Origin: Marinobacter szutsaonensis
GTDB lineage: Bacteria; Pseudomonadota; Gammaproteobacteria; Pseudomonadales; Oleiphilaceae
Reading direction: 5' to 3'
NCBI RefSeq assembly: GCF_039523335.1
Contig: NZ_BAAAFC010000001.1
Location: forward strand, 2,108,001-2,172,000
DNA length: 64,000 bases
Every line of letters starts with the position of its first letter. The first letter of the stretch is position 1. The notes beneath the pieces were generated by a model. The model saw nothing but the letters and a program-made list of their open reading frames with translations, searched no databases and was not told the origin of the DNA. The translations under genes and the position numbers were made by a program. Shown piece by piece: positions 35,818 through 45,076 of this stretch.

Positions 35818-36840
35818 TCAACTCCTTGGCTCACAGAACGACATGGCTACGATCCGACTTTGGGCCACCGCTATGGACAGGGGAATGTACAGAATGACGT
35901 TGGCCAGCCCCAGGGCGATCTGCGCGGACAGAACCACGGCCACCAGCTGAATCGAGCCGTCCAGGCCACTTGCTTCCCGCCGCCGCCACATCAGCGCCAG
36001 CAAGACAGTAAAATACGCCAGCACGATCATCGCTCCGAGGCGGTGGGTCACGTGAATGGCCACCCGGCCATCGGCCGTGAGCTGGCCACCGAGGTAGTTC
36101 GGGCCTACGTGCTGGGCAACGTCAAAGCCGTGGCGGAAATCCATGCCATCCGGCCACCACTGGCCCTGGCAGGTGGGCAGGTCGGTGCAGGCCACGGCGG
36201 CATAATTCGCTGCGGTCCAGGCACCCAGGGCGATCTGCAGGACCACCAGCAGCAATCCGCCATAGAGCCAGGGTCGGAACCGGGCCAGCCCCGGAGTGGC
36301 CGGAGGTCTGGGTGCCGCTCTTGTCCTTCGCCACAGGCGCAGGCTCAGCAGCGTTAACAGGCTCAGGGTGGTGAAGCCGCCCAGCAGGTGCAGTGCGACC
36401 ACCTGAGGCCAGAGTTTCAAGGTGACGGTCCACATACCGAACGCGCCCTGGAGAACGATGAATCCGGCGATGAACAGGGGCAACTTGACCGGTACGCCAA
36501 CCCTGCGGTGCCGGAAGGCGTAGGCAGCCAGGCCGAACACCAGCAATCCCAGGGTGCCGGCGGCGTAGCGGTGAATCATTTCCGGCCAGCCCTTTTCCAC
36601 GTCCACCGGGGTTTCAGGAAACCGGGCATTGGCGATGGCAATGCTGGATTCGCTCTGGGGCACGGTGAGGAAGCCGTAACAGCCCGGCCAGTCCGGGCAC
36701 CCCAGGCCGGCGTGTACCAGCCGGGTCCAGGCGCCCAGCATGATCACAACAACGGCGAGGCAGGCGGCAATGGTTGCCCATCGCGCCATGGTGCGATGGA
36801 CACTGGCAGTCGAAACCTCGGGGTGGACGGACTGATTCAC
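35818..36840 (-). CDS. ctaA: Heme A synthase (COX15/CtaA), C-terminus apparently truncated
   Basis: A 340-residue membrane protein that oxidises heme O to heme A. Heme-ligand His residues are seen in EMIHRYAAG (helix 2), VVALHLLGGF (helix 4) and HVTHRLGAM (helix 6). The Cys pairs CPDWPGC and CTDLPTC fit the cysteine-containing bacterial type. The expected eighth helix, normally beginning PLxxAVAH with the fourth His, instead reads IPLSIAVAQSRIVAMSFCEPRS and stops. Another frame just beyond encodes a hydrophobic run (LTSLIVFLRPLGL), so a frameshift, sequence error or decay of the 3' end is possible. Activity is uncertain. Confidence 0.85.
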   Translation of the reverse strand: MNQSVHPEVSTASVHRTMARWATIAACLAVVVIMLGAWTRLVHAGLGCPDWPGCYGFLTVPQSESSIAIANARFPETPVDVEKGWPEMIHRYAAGTLGLLVFGLAAYAFRHRRVGVPVKLPLFIAGFIVLQGAFGMWTVTLKLWPQVVALHLLGGFTTLSLLTLLSLRLWRRTRAAPRPPATPGLARFRPWLYGGLLLVVLQIALGAWTAANYAAVACTDLPTCQGQWWPDGMDFRHGFDVAQHVGPNYLGGQLTADGRVAIHVTHRLGAMIVLAYFTVLLALMWRRREASGLDGSIQLVAVVLSAQIALGLANVILYIPLSIAVAQSRIVAMSFCEPRS

Positions 36841-36857
36841 TGGGACTACCTCCGGCC

Positions 36858-37508
36858 TCAGCCAATCTGGGACAGTTTCAGGAGGTGCTTGAGGTCCTCA
36901 AGCATGTCCTTGCCACTGTGTTCCGCACCGTAATGCATCATCACGTTACCGAAGGGATCCACCAGCAGGATCCGGGGCTCGCTGGCAGGATTGATGCCGG
37001 TCGGCCAGGCCGGGGTGGTGCCCTCTGCCGGCACCAGCCGCTCCATCAGGCGGTATTCCCGTGACCATTTGGCGGAAAGATCCGACGGCACAGAACCCAG
37101 CGCCGCCGCCCTGGATACCCGGTTGGCATTCTTGCCCAGAGCAATGTTGACCTGCCGGGCCAGGTACAGGAGTTCCTGACAATTACTGCCGCAATCACTG
37201 GCGACCACCATCAGCAGCCACTCCGGGTCGACCTTGTCCGGACCGAATCGCGCTTCCAGGGGCTCACCGGATTCTGTCTGGAGATGCAGCGCCTGGACCG
37301 GAACCACCGGCTGAACCAGGGTGCCATTGTTGGTGTGTCCCGCCGGATTGAGCCAGCCGGTGTAGAACATCACGGTGGCCACGATCATCGGGCCGAAGCC
37401 GAGGGCAAACAGCAGAAAGGCCGTGCGACGCCCCCGGCGAACCTGATCAGGTGTCGGCTCGTCAGCCTGGTGTTGTCCGGTACCCTTTTCAGCCATTGTC
37501 ATTGTCAT
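36858..37508 (-). CDS. Thioredoxin-fold-like membrane protein of the cox cluster
   Basis: A 216-residue protein with one N-terminal membrane helix (AFLLFALGFGPMIVATVMFYTGW) and a periplasmic domain. VASDCGSNCQELLYLARQVN places a CxxxC pair at the position of the copper-binding site of SCO proteins, and PRILLVDPFGNVMMHY resembles the second half of a thioredoxin fold. A protein occupies this same position in Pseudomonas cox clusters without an assigned function. Start 37508 has AGGAG 6 nt upstream and overlaps the SURF1 gene by 20 bp. A role in oxidase assembly is inferred from location and fold. Confidence 0.8.
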   Translation of the reverse strand: MTMTMAEKGTGQHQADEPTPDQVRRGRRTAFLLFALGFGPMIVATVMFYTGWLNPAGHTNNGTLVQPVVPVQALHLQTESGEPLEARFGPDKVDPEWLLMVVASDCGSNCQELLYLARQVNIALGKNANRVSRAAALGSVPSDLSAKWSREYRLMERLVPAEGTTPAWPTGINPASEPRILLVDPFGNVMMHYGAEHSGKDMLEDLKHLLKLSQIG

Positions 37509-38226
37509 TATTGGCTCCTGTCTTTCGGTAACTCGCCACTACAGTCAATATAGTCAGTGCCACCGCAAGCGCAAACCATTGAGCTGCATAGCCATAATGG
37601 GTTCCCGGTCCCATCAGGTCCGGTGCCCAGTCAGCCCGGAACGCGCCGGGTTGTTGGCCACTGTCGAGGCGGATTATCAGGGCCGGTAAGCCTTCCACCT
37701 CACTCGCGGCGCCCTCTCTCGGGAGGCGCTGAACCCTGCGCGGCCACCCCTGTTCTTCCTGACCCTGGTCGGCAAGCACCGGTGGCACCGGGTAGTCCGC
37801 CAGCCGGCCCGACAGGGTAAACAGTCCCTCCGGGGTATCGATACCGGGCAGGCGCTCGCGACTTCGGGGCGCCTGGATCCAGCCACGATTCACCAGTACC
37901 GGGGGTCCTTCCAGGGGATAGAAATCCGTGATCACTTCGTACCCGGGGACGCCGTCGCGGGTCCGGTTATCGAGCAACCAGCTGTGGTCGCCGTACATCC
38001 CCGTCACCCGGACCGGCTTGCCGGAACTCACCTCGCCTTCGATCAGTTGCTGCCAGGGAAGATTTTCCGCCTGTTGCTGCCAGCTCTCCAGCATTGCCTG
38101 CTTCTGGCCGGCCCGGTCCAGCTGCCAGATGCCGAGGCCGATGAGCACCGGCAGGAAGAAGCCGCTGAACAGCATCAAACGCCAGTCAAAATGCCATTTT
38201 CTTTTTGATGCCTGCGGGTCAGCCAT
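37489..38226 (-). CDS. SURF1-family oxidase assembly protein
   Basis: A 245-residue SURF1 protein with two terminal membrane helices (about residues 16-34 and 213-232) and a periplasmic domain between them. Conserved features are LGIWQLDRAGQKQAM, LLDNRTRDGVPGYEVITDF, VLVNRGWIQAPRSRERLP and the C-terminal HYGYAAQWFALA. SURF1 supports heme A insertion into oxidase subunit I. It heads the surf1-CxxxC protein-ctaA-ctaB group. Confidence 0.93.
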   Translation of the reverse strand: MADPQASKRKWHFDWRLMLFSGFFLPVLIGLGIWQLDRAGQKQAMLESWQQQAENLPWQQLIEGEVSSGKPVRVTGMYGDHSWLLDNRTRDGVPGYEVITDFYPLEGPPVLVNRGWIQAPRSRERLPGIDTPEGLFTLSGRLADYPVPPVLADQGQEEQGWPRRVQRLPREGAASEVEGLPALIIRLDSGQQPGAFRADWAPDLMGPGTHYGYAAQWFALAVALTILTVVASYRKTGANNDNDNG

Positions 38227-38305
38227 GCTCTGCTATAGTGACTCCACCGGCACCGCAAATTTCCGGTTTCGGGCAACCCCCAAACCTATAACAACAGGGA
38301 TTCCC

Positions 38306-38509
38306 ATGCTTAAGGCCGTCATAGTTGTCCTGATGCTTGCCGTTGTCGCCAGCTTGTTCAGCGGGCTCTTCTTCCTGATCCGGGACGGTGGCAAAACCAA
38401 TCGGGTCGTCAATTCGCTTGCTGTCCGGGTCGCGCTCAGCATACTGCTCCTGGTGATTATTCTGGTTGCCTTGTGGCAGGGCAGCCTGACACTGAACCCG
38501 ACTCCCTGA
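38306..38509 (+). CDS. DUF2909 twin-transmembrane protein
   Basis: A 67-residue protein with two membrane helices (KAVIVVLMLAVVASLFSGLFF and SLAVRVALSILLLVIILVALW) joined by a short basic loop, matching DUF2909. AGGGA lies upstream of ATG 38306. It stands on the plus strand between divergent surf1 and convergent coxC, the position a homologue has in Pseudomonas cox loci. Function is unknown; a small oxidase-associated subunit is plausible. Confidence 0.85.
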   Translation: MLKAVIVVLMLAVVASLFSGLFFLIRDGGKTNRVVNSLAVRVALSILLLVIILVALWQGSLTLNPTP

Positions 38510-38521
38510 CCACGCAATCCA

Positions 38522-39409
38522 TCAAATGATGTAGACAAAGACAAACAGGCCGAGCCACACCACATCCACAAAGTGCCAGTACCAGGCTGCCGCCTCGAAT
38601 CCGAAATGGTTTTCTGCCGTGAAGTGGCCCTTGAAGATTCGCAACAGCATGACGGTCAGCATGATCGATCCCAGCAACACGTGTGCGCCGTGAAAACCGG
38701 TCAACATGAAGAAGGTGGTGCCGTAGATGCCGGATTGCAGGGTGAGGTTCAGATCCTGGTAGGCGTGGATATACTCGTATCCCTGAACAAACATGAACAC
38801 CACCGCCAACGCGATAGTGGCGCCCAGCCAGAGTTTGGTCTTGGCCCGGTGGCCTGCTTTGAGGGCATGGTGGGCGATCGTGATCGTAAAGGATGAGGTG
38901 ACCAGCAAGATGGTGTTCATCAACGGCAGACCCCAGGGACCGATGACCTCACTGGGCCCGGGATAGGCCTCGGGGTTCGGATTCTGGACCAGCGGCCAGG
39001 CAGCATTGAAGCCTTCCCACAGCATGGCTGAGGAGCCCCTGTCCCCTTCGCCGCCAAGCCAGGGAACCGCAAAGACCCGGACATAGAACAGGGCGCCGAA
39101 GAAGGCGGCAAAGAACATCACCTCCGAGAAAATGAACCAGCTCATGCCCCAGCGGAATGAGCGGTCCATCTGATCGCTGTATAGGCCGGCGCGGCCTTCC
39201 CTGATAACACTTCCGAACCAGCCAAACAGCATATAGGCCATGATCAGCGCGCCGATTAAGAACATCACCCAGGACCCGGTAGTGCTCTCGCCCTGGTTGC
39301 TGTTCACCATGATCGAGGCAACACCGTACAGCGTGACCCCGAGGCCGACCGTCGCAACGATTGGCCATTTGCTCTGTTCCGGAACGTAATAGGTCTGGTT
39401 TTCCGCCAT
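38522..39409 (-). CDS. coxC: Cytochrome c oxidase subunit III
   Basis: A 295-residue protein with seven membrane helices. Family segments MDRSFRWGMSWFIFSEVMFFAAFFGALFY, NTILLVTSSFTITIAHHALKAG, TGFHGAHVLLGSIMLTVMLLR and the C-terminal AAWYWHFVDVVWLGLFVFVYII are present; the EVMFF Glu is the conserved lipid/proton-related residue. It follows coxA after 68 bp with no ctaG gene in between. Confidence 0.95.
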   Translation of the reverse strand: MAENQTYYVPEQSKWPIVATVGLGVTLYGVASIMVNSNQGESTTGSWVMFLIGALIMAYMLFGWFGSVIREGRAGLYSDQMDRSFRWGMSWFIFSEVMFFAAFFGALFYVRVFAVPWLGGEGDRGSSAMLWEGFNAAWPLVQNPNPEAYPGPSEVIGPWGLPLMNTILLVTSSFTITIAHHALKAGHRAKTKLWLGATIALAVVFMFVQGYEYIHAYQDLNLTLQSGIYGTTFFMLTGFHGAHVLLGSIMLTVMLLRIFKGHFTAENHFGFEAAAWYWHFVDVVWLGLFVFVYII

Positions 39410-39477
39410 GACAGTCTCCGATGGCTTAGCCGTTTTCGTTTGTTTTTGTTCTCGCCCTCACCGGTCTGGCCGGAGGT

Positions 39478-41061
39478 TCACTTCACCTCCGGCGGCGTGG
39501 CGAAGGTGTGATAGGGCGCCGGCGAAGGTACGGTCCATTCCAGACCCTCGGCCCCATCCCAGGGCTTGGCTGCAGCCTCCTTGCCGCCCCGGATGCACTT
39601 GACCACGATCAGCAGGAAGAGCAATTGGGTAGCGCCAAACATGAACGCACCGATACTGGAGACCATGTTGAAATCGGCAAACTGCAGGGCGTAATCCGGA
39701 ATGCGACGCGGCATGCCGGCGAGGCCGAGGAAGTGCATTGGGAAAAAGGCCAGGTTCATGCCGACGAACGATAGCCAGAAGTGGGTCTTGGCCAGTGTCT
39801 CGTCGTACATGTGGCCCGTCCACTTCGGCAGCCAGAAATACGCTGAGGCAAAGATGCCGAAAATGGCGCCGGGCACCAGCACATAGTGGAAGTGGGCCAC
39901 CACGAAGTAGGTGTCGTGATACTGGAAATCCGCCGGGGCAATGGCCAGCATCAGGCCGGAGAAGCCGCCGATGGTGAACAGGATCACGAAGGCCACGGCA
40001 AACAGCATGGGAGCCTCGAAGGTCAGGGAGCCCCGGAACATGGTGGCTACCCAGTTGAACACCTTCACCCCGGTGGGCACGGCAATCAGCATGGTGGCGT
40101 ACATGAAGAACAGCTGGCCCGCCAGCGGTACGCCCACAGTGAACATGTGGTGCGCCCAGACAATAAAGGACAACAGGGCAATGGCACCGACGGCATAGAC
40201 CATCGAGGCATAGCCAAACAGCGGTTTTCGGGCGAAGGCCGGGATGATGTGCGACACGGCGCCGAAAGCCGGCAGGATCATGATGTAGACCTCGGGATGC
40301 CCGAAGAACCAGAACACATGCTGGAACAGCACCGGGTCACCCCCGCCAGAGGCGTCAAAGAAGCTGGTGCCGAAGTTGATGTCCATCAGCATCATGGTGA
40401 CCACACCGGCCAGCACCGGCATGACCGCAATGAGCAGGAAGGCGGTGATCAGCCAGGTCCACACGAACAGGGGCATCTTCATCAGGGTCATGCCCGGCGC
40501 CCGCAGGTTCAGGATGGTGGCAATCACGTTGATCGCGCCCATGATGGAGGAGATCCCCATGATGTGGACGGCAAAGATGAAGAAGGTGGTGCTCGGTGGC
40601 CCGTAGGTCGTCGACAGGGGCGCGTAGAAGGTCCAGCCGAAGTTGGGCGCGCCACCCTCCATGAACAGGGTGGACACCAGGATCAGGAACGCACACGGCA
40701 ACAGCCAGAAGCTCCAGTTGTTCATCCGCGGCAGGGCCATGTCCGGTGCCCCGATCATCAGGGGCAGCATCCAGTTGGCCAGACCCACGAACGCGGGCAT
40801 GACCGCACCGAACACCATGATCAGACCGTGCATGGTGGTCATCTGGTTGAAGAATTCCGGCTGCACGATCTGCAGGCCGGGCTGGAAGAGTTCGGCCCGG
40901 ATGACCATCGCCATGGTTCCCCCCAGGAGGAACATGGCGAAACTGAACACCAGGTACATGGTCCCGATGTCCTTGTGGTTGGTGGTCAGCAGCCAGCGGC
41001 TGATGCCTTTGGCCGGGCCGTGATGATGTTCCTGGGCGTGGGTATCTGCAACCGCACTCAT
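39478..41061 (-). CDS. coxA: Cytochrome c oxidase subunit I
   Basis: A 527-residue subunit with 12 helices holding heme a and the heme a3-CuB centre. HPEVY in FFGHPEVYIMILPAFG gives the CuB His and the cross-linked Tyr. IVWAHHMFTVG supplies two more CuB His, and VVAHFHYVLVPGA the heme His pair. The D-channel entry segment is intact (NQMTTMHGLIMVFGAVMP). It follows coxB by 57 bp. Confidence 0.97.
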   Translation of the reverse strand: MSAVADTHAQEHHHGPAKGISRWLLTTNHKDIGTMYLVFSFAMFLLGGTMAMVIRAELFQPGLQIVQPEFFNQMTTMHGLIMVFGAVMPAFVGLANWMLPLMIGAPDMALPRMNNWSFWLLPCAFLILVSTLFMEGGAPNFGWTFYAPLSTTYGPPSTTFFIFAVHIMGISSIMGAINVIATILNLRAPGMTLMKMPLFVWTWLITAFLLIAVMPVLAGVVTMMLMDINFGTSFFDASGGGDPVLFQHVFWFFGHPEVYIMILPAFGAVSHIIPAFARKPLFGYASMVYAVGAIALLSFIVWAHHMFTVGVPLAGQLFFMYATMLIAVPTGVKVFNWVATMFRGSLTFEAPMLFAVAFVILFTIGGFSGLMLAIAPADFQYHDTYFVVAHFHYVLVPGAIFGIFASAYFWLPKWTGHMYDETLAKTHFWLSFVGMNLAFFPMHFLGLAGMPRRIPDYALQFADFNMVSSIGAFMFGATQLLFLLIVVKCIRGGKEAAAKPWDGAEGLEWTVPSPAPYHTFATPPEVK

Positions 41062-41118
41062 GAAAACCCCCGTTACCGCCGTTAATTGTGGCTGGTGATC
41101 GTTATTATCTGGCGTCGA

Positions 41119-42243
41119 TTACTGCTGGTTCTTGTAATCCAGAATTTCCTTGGGCGTGACCATGTCACCGGTGTTGTTACCCCAGGCATTACGCTCGTAG
41201 GTAATCACCGCCGCCAGGTCCACCTCGCTCAACTGGTTGCCGAAGGCCTGCATGGCTGTGCCGGACTTGCCGTTGACGACAATATCGATATGGGCCGTCA
41301 TGTCGCCCGTTGCGATCGGGCTACCTTTGAGCGCAGGGAACGCGGGCGGAGCACCACTGCCATCCGGCTGGTGACAGGCCGCGCAAGCGGTCTGGTAGGC
41401 CTTCTCGCCTCGGGCCATGAGCTCTTCCATGGTCCAGTCCTTCTGCGTCAGCTCACGCTCTTTCTCCGCCGCCGCTTTCTGTTCCGCCAGCCAGACATTG
41501 AATTTCTCTTCCGGGACCGCCTCTACCACGATCGGCATGAAGCCATGGTCCTTGCCACAGAGCTCGGTACACTGGCCGCGGTACGTACCCGGCTCATCCA
41601 CCCGGAACCAGGCTTCGTTAATGAAGCCTGGGATAGCATCTTTCTTCACGCCAAATTCCGGCACCCACCAGGAGTGGATGACATCATTGGCAGTCAGCAG
41701 CAACCGGACCTTCTTGCCAACCGGAACCATCAGTGGATTGTCCACCTCCAGCAGGTAGTTCTCGCCCTTGTCCTGCCGGTTTTCGATCTGATCGCGGGGC
41801 GTGGCGAGGTTGGAGAAGTAACCGAATTCCTGATCGACGTACTCGTACTGCCACTTCCACTGGTAGCCGGTGACCTTGATGTCCACCTCGGACTCGGAAG
41901 TGTCGTACATATCGACCAGGGTCGCGGTGGCCGGGATCGCCATGACCACCAGGATGACAAACGGTATGATGGTCCAGAGGATTTCCACCAGGGTGTTCTC
42001 GTGGAAATTCGCCGGTTTGTGGCCCTGGGATTTTCGGTGGGCGAAGATGGACCAGAACATGACCCCGAAGACCACCACGCCAATGACGACGCAGATCCAC
42101 AGAATAGTCATGTGAAGGCTGAAAATATCATTACTGGTGCCGGTTACCCCGGGCGTCATGTTCATCGTCCAGTCCGCCATGGACCAGGTCGGGAACACTA
42201 GACCACCCAACAGGGCACCTGCCCGCTTAGCGTGCACGCGCAT
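41119..42243 (-). CDS. coxB: Cytochrome c oxidase subunit II with fused cytochrome c
   Basis: A 374-residue caa3-type subunit II. A signal peptide and two membrane helices (about residues 45-65 and 88-112) precede the CuA cupredoxin domain, with His in DVIHSWWVPEFGVK and the CTELCGKDHGFM motif. The C-terminal extension carries a heme c site CAACH (ACAACHQPDGSG) with a likely axial Met in GTAMQAFG. The fused heme passes electrons from cytochrome c to CuA. The ATG at 42243 has GGAG 7 nt upstream. It is the first gene of coxBAC, with a 204-bp upstream region that shows AT-rich promoter-like sequence and no gene. Confidence 0.96.
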   Translation of the reverse strand: MRVHAKRAGALLGGLVFPTWSMADWTMNMTPGVTGTSNDIFSLHMTILWICVVIGVVVFGVMFWSIFAHRKSQGHKPANFHENTLVEILWTIIPFVILVVMAIPATATLVDMYDTSESEVDIKVTGYQWKWQYEYVDQEFGYFSNLATPRDQIENRQDKGENYLLEVDNPLMVPVGKKVRLLLTANDVIHSWWVPEFGVKKDAIPGFINEAWFRVDEPGTYRGQCTELCGKDHGFMPIVVEAVPEEKFNVWLAEQKAAAEKERELTQKDWTMEELMARGEKAYQTACAACHQPDGSGAPPAFPALKGSPIATGDMTAHIDIVVNGKSGTAMQAFGNQLSEVDLAAVITYERNAWGNNTGDMVTPKEILDYKNQQ

Positions 42244-42447
42244 ACTGTGTCTCCACAGAGTGTTATTCTTGTCGGATTTTGCGTTATCCCTCTGTTTTGA
42301 CGGCACTCGCAGAAACACCAATCAAACCAGAGTGAAAGCCTGCTCACGGATACTTCAATTTCGAGTATAGACACAGATCAAAAAAAGACTAAAAAATCGA
42401 CTAAACCTAAACCTGATAACCCGGGATTTTTAAGAATCAAAACGAAT

Positions 42448-43776
42448 ATGACTTTTCAATTGGCCACCACCGACCGGCGACTCTGGGCGCTGGCCTGGCC
42501 CCTTATGCTCACCAACCTGACCGTGCCTCTGCTCGGGTTGGTGGATACCGCTGTACTGGGCCATCTGGAAAGCCCGGAATACCTCGGCGCGGTGGCCGTC
42601 GGAGCCAATCTGTTCAGTATCCTGTACTGGACCTTCGGCTTCATGCGCATGGGCACCACCGGCCTTGCCGCCCAGGCATGGGGCAAACGGGACGGTTTTG
42701 GCCAGGTGGCGTTGCTGCTGCGCTCGGTGCTGCTCGCGGTGGGTATCGGTCTGCTGCTGATCCTCTTTCACCAGCCGCTGATCCGCATCGGCCTGGCGCT
42801 GATGAATCCAAGCCCGGATGTGACCGGGCTGGCAGCCGAATACGCCGCCATCCGGATCTGGAGCGCACCGGCAGTGCTGTGCCAGTACACCCTGGTGGGC
42901 TGGCTGATCGGCATGCAATTTCCCCGGGGGCCGATGATCATGCTGATCGTCGCCAACGGCCTCAACATCGTGCTGGATGTGCTGTTCGTGACCGGGCTGG
43001 GCTGGAACAGCCGGGGTGTGGCCATTGCCACGGTGATCGCCGAATACGGTGCCGCCATGATCGGCTTCGCGATTGTGCTGACCCGCCTGCCGGAGGGGCA
43101 GCGCATGACCCGGGAACTCTTCGGACAGGTGTCGGACTACCTGAAAATCCTGCGGGTCAACCGCTACATCATGGTGCGGACCATCGCCCTGTTGCTGGTG
43201 CTGGCCTTCTTTACCGCCCAGGGTGCCCGACAGGGCGATACCATCCTGGCCGCCAATGCCGTGCTGATCACCTTCCTGCTGGTGATCTCCAACGCCCTGG
43301 ACGGCTTCGCCAATGCCGCCGAAGCATTGATCGGCGAAGCCATCGGCAAGGACAGCCGGCGCCGGTTCCGCGTGGTGTTCCGCAGCGCGCTGCGGTGGTC
43401 CCTGTGGGGCGCCCTGCTGCTGACTATCATCTTTGTCTTCGGCGGGCGGCATCTGATCGCGCTGCTCACCGGCATCGAGTCGGTCCGGGTGACCGCCTGG
43501 GAATACCTGCCGTGGCTGTGGCTGCTGCCGTTCGCCTCGGTCTGGGGTTTCCTGCTGGACGGGGTGTTCATCGGCGCCACCCGCACCCGGGACATGCAGA
43601 ACACCATGCTGTTCTCTGCCCTGGGCGTGTTCCTGCCGGTGTGGTGGCTGACCACCGGCTGGGGCAATCACGGTCTGTGGTTCTCCCTGATCTGCCTGAT
43701 GCTCGCCCGGGCCGCCACGATGGGCTGGCTGTGCTGGTCCCACACCCGCGCCGGGCGCTGGTTTGAGGCGTCGTGA
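42448..43776 (+). CDS. dinF: MATE family efflux pump, DinF type
   Basis: A 442-residue MATE transporter with 12 helices. The start LAWPLMLTNLTVPLLGLVDTAVLGHLESPEYLGAVAVG and the MGTTGLAAQAWGKRD segment are typical of the DinF branch. It probably exports cationic or reactive compounds using Na+ or H+. The gene has an AT-rich upstream region shared with the divergent coxB gene. No lexA precedes it, unlike E. coli dinF. Confidence 0.9.
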   Translation: MTFQLATTDRRLWALAWPLMLTNLTVPLLGLVDTAVLGHLESPEYLGAVAVGANLFSILYWTFGFMRMGTTGLAAQAWGKRDGFGQVALLLRSVLLAVGIGLLLILFHQPLIRIGLALMNPSPDVTGLAAEYAAIRIWSAPAVLCQYTLVGWLIGMQFPRGPMIMLIVANGLNIVLDVLFVTGLGWNSRGVAIATVIAEYGAAMIGFAIVLTRLPEGQRMTRELFGQVSDYLKILRVNRYIMVRTIALLLVLAFFTAQGARQGDTILAANAVLITFLLVISNALDGFANAAEALIGEAIGKDSRRRFRVVFRSALRWSLWGALLLTIIFVFGGRHLIALLTGIESVRVTAWEYLPWLWLLPFASVWGFLLDGVFIGATRTRDMQNTMLFSALGVFLPVWWLTTGWGNHGLWFSLICLMLARAATMGWLCWSHTRAGRWFEAS

Positions 43777-43938
43777 CACAACCCGTCCGGGCGGTAATCT
43801 TCCGGCGATGCAATTTGCAGGCAACGGACCGGCAAGCGGACAAATGTCGACTACACTAGTCAGAAACAGCAGGCGGGTTGGTACAGTGCACCGCTTCCTG
43901 CTGCACTGATTGACTCGTTGCAGACAACGGGAGGCGCC

Positions 43939-44628
43939 TTGCGACCTCAATTAGCACAGACACTGGCATCTCCTCACATGACACCACAGGTAGTGCTCGA
44001 AATCATTGACGACGCCCGGCGCAAGGAAGCCCGATCCGGGACTTTCCTCCGCCAGCTCCGCGAGAAGGCAGAGCGGTTGCCGTCGTCTGTGGTGATCGAG
44101 GGTTACCAGCCGGCCACGGCGCTGTTCCAGTTCGCCATCGAATACATCGAAATGGCACCACGACTGATCGAGTGCGTAGAGGCCTGCGCCCGTGAGGCGG
44201 GCAAAGCCGAGCTGTTCCGCCCCTTCGTGGACGCTGCCATCCGTTACTTCACCCAACCCTCCGTTCTGCTGGTTCGCTACGATGGACTCGATGGCCTGTT
44301 GATCCGGGCCTACCTGTGCCACCGGCTGATGGAAGAAATGCACGAGAACAACCGCTCCATCCGGAAGAGCGAGCTGGTGGACATCGAGGCCACACGGGCC
44401 AATCTTCTGGTTCACGAACTGATCGGCGAACCCTTCGCCAACGAGCTCGATGATTCGGTGACGGTCACGGTGTTGCAGATCGCCGGCACACCGGACTACT
44501 ACGACCTGAACCTGGATCCATTCGTCGAGCAGGTGAACAACGCGGCCTGGAACTGGATGCGCCAGTACTGGGAAAATTTGCTGGTCCGCAATCATATCCG
44601 GTTTTCACTGGGCGGAGGTCTGGTTTAG
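43939..44628 (+). CDS. Hypothetical soluble protein
   Basis: A protein of about 229 residues with a mostly helical, acidic sequence and no membrane segment. I recognise no domain. A TTG at 43939 preceded by GGGAGG (spacing 4) is taken as start; an upstream TTG (43918) and an internal ATG (43978) are alternatives. Conserved-looking stretches are FQFAIEYIEMAPRLIECVEACAREAGK and TPDYYDLNLDPFVEQVNNAAWNWMRQYWENLL. It lies 50 bp before doxX on the same strand. Confidence 0.65.
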   Translation: MRPQLAQTLASPHMTPQVVLEIIDDARRKEARSGTFLRQLREKAERLPSSVVIEGYQPATALFQFAIEYIEMAPRLIECVEACAREAGKAELFRPFVDAAIRYFTQPSVLLVRYDGLDGLLIRAYLCHRLMEEMHENNRSIRKSELVDIEATRANLLVHELIGEPFANELDDSVTVTVLQIAGTPDYYDLNLDPFVEQVNNAAWNWMRQYWENLLVRNHIRFSLGGGLV

Positions 44629-44678
44629 ACGGTATCCTTGGCGGCTTTCAAAGACTGCAATCAGCCACAGGAGACGTC

Positions 44679-45065
44679 ATGCTGGAAAACGCCGATCTGG
44701 GTAAACTCATTCTGCGCCTGACTTTGGGCGGACTGATGCTGTTCCACGGCATCGCCAAGCTGCTCAACGGCATCGGCTTTATCGAAGGGGAGCTGGCCAG
44801 CCACGGGCTACCGGCTTTTCTGGCTTATGGTGTGTTCATCGGCGAACTGATTGCGCCGCTGATGGTGATCCTGGGCTACCAGACCCGGATCGGTGCGATG
44901 CTGATCGTGTTCAACATGGTCGTGGCCATCGTCCTGGTTCACGCCCATGAATTGCTGGCACTGGGCCGCAACGGCGGGCTGGCACTGGAACTCCAGCTGT
45001 TCTTCCTGTTCACCGCCGTCGCCGTGGTCTTCCTCGGGCCCGGCAGGTACAAGCTCAAGAACTGA
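44679..45065 (+). CDS. DoxX family membrane protein
   Basis: A 128-residue protein with four hydrophobic helices. The start LGKLILRLTLGGLMLFHGIAKLLNGI and FIGELIAPLMVILGYQTRIGAMLI are typical of DoxX/YphA. Such proteins are poorly characterised; some are linked to thiol or redox homeostasis. It is followed after 11 bp by a DUF1653 gene, and the pair is probably one transcript. Confidence 0.9.
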   Translation: MLENADLGKLILRLTLGGLMLFHGIAKLLNGIGFIEGELASHGLPAFLAYGVFIGELIAPLMVILGYQTRIGAMLIVFNMVVAIVLVHAHELLALGRNGGLALELQLFFLFTAVAVVFLGPGRYKLKN

Positions 45066-45076
45066 AAGGGCTGACC

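Noticed and set aside
42430..43950. Open minus-strand frame of 506 codons
   Set aside because: Antisense of dinF, with Gln/His/Gly-rich low-complexity sequence.
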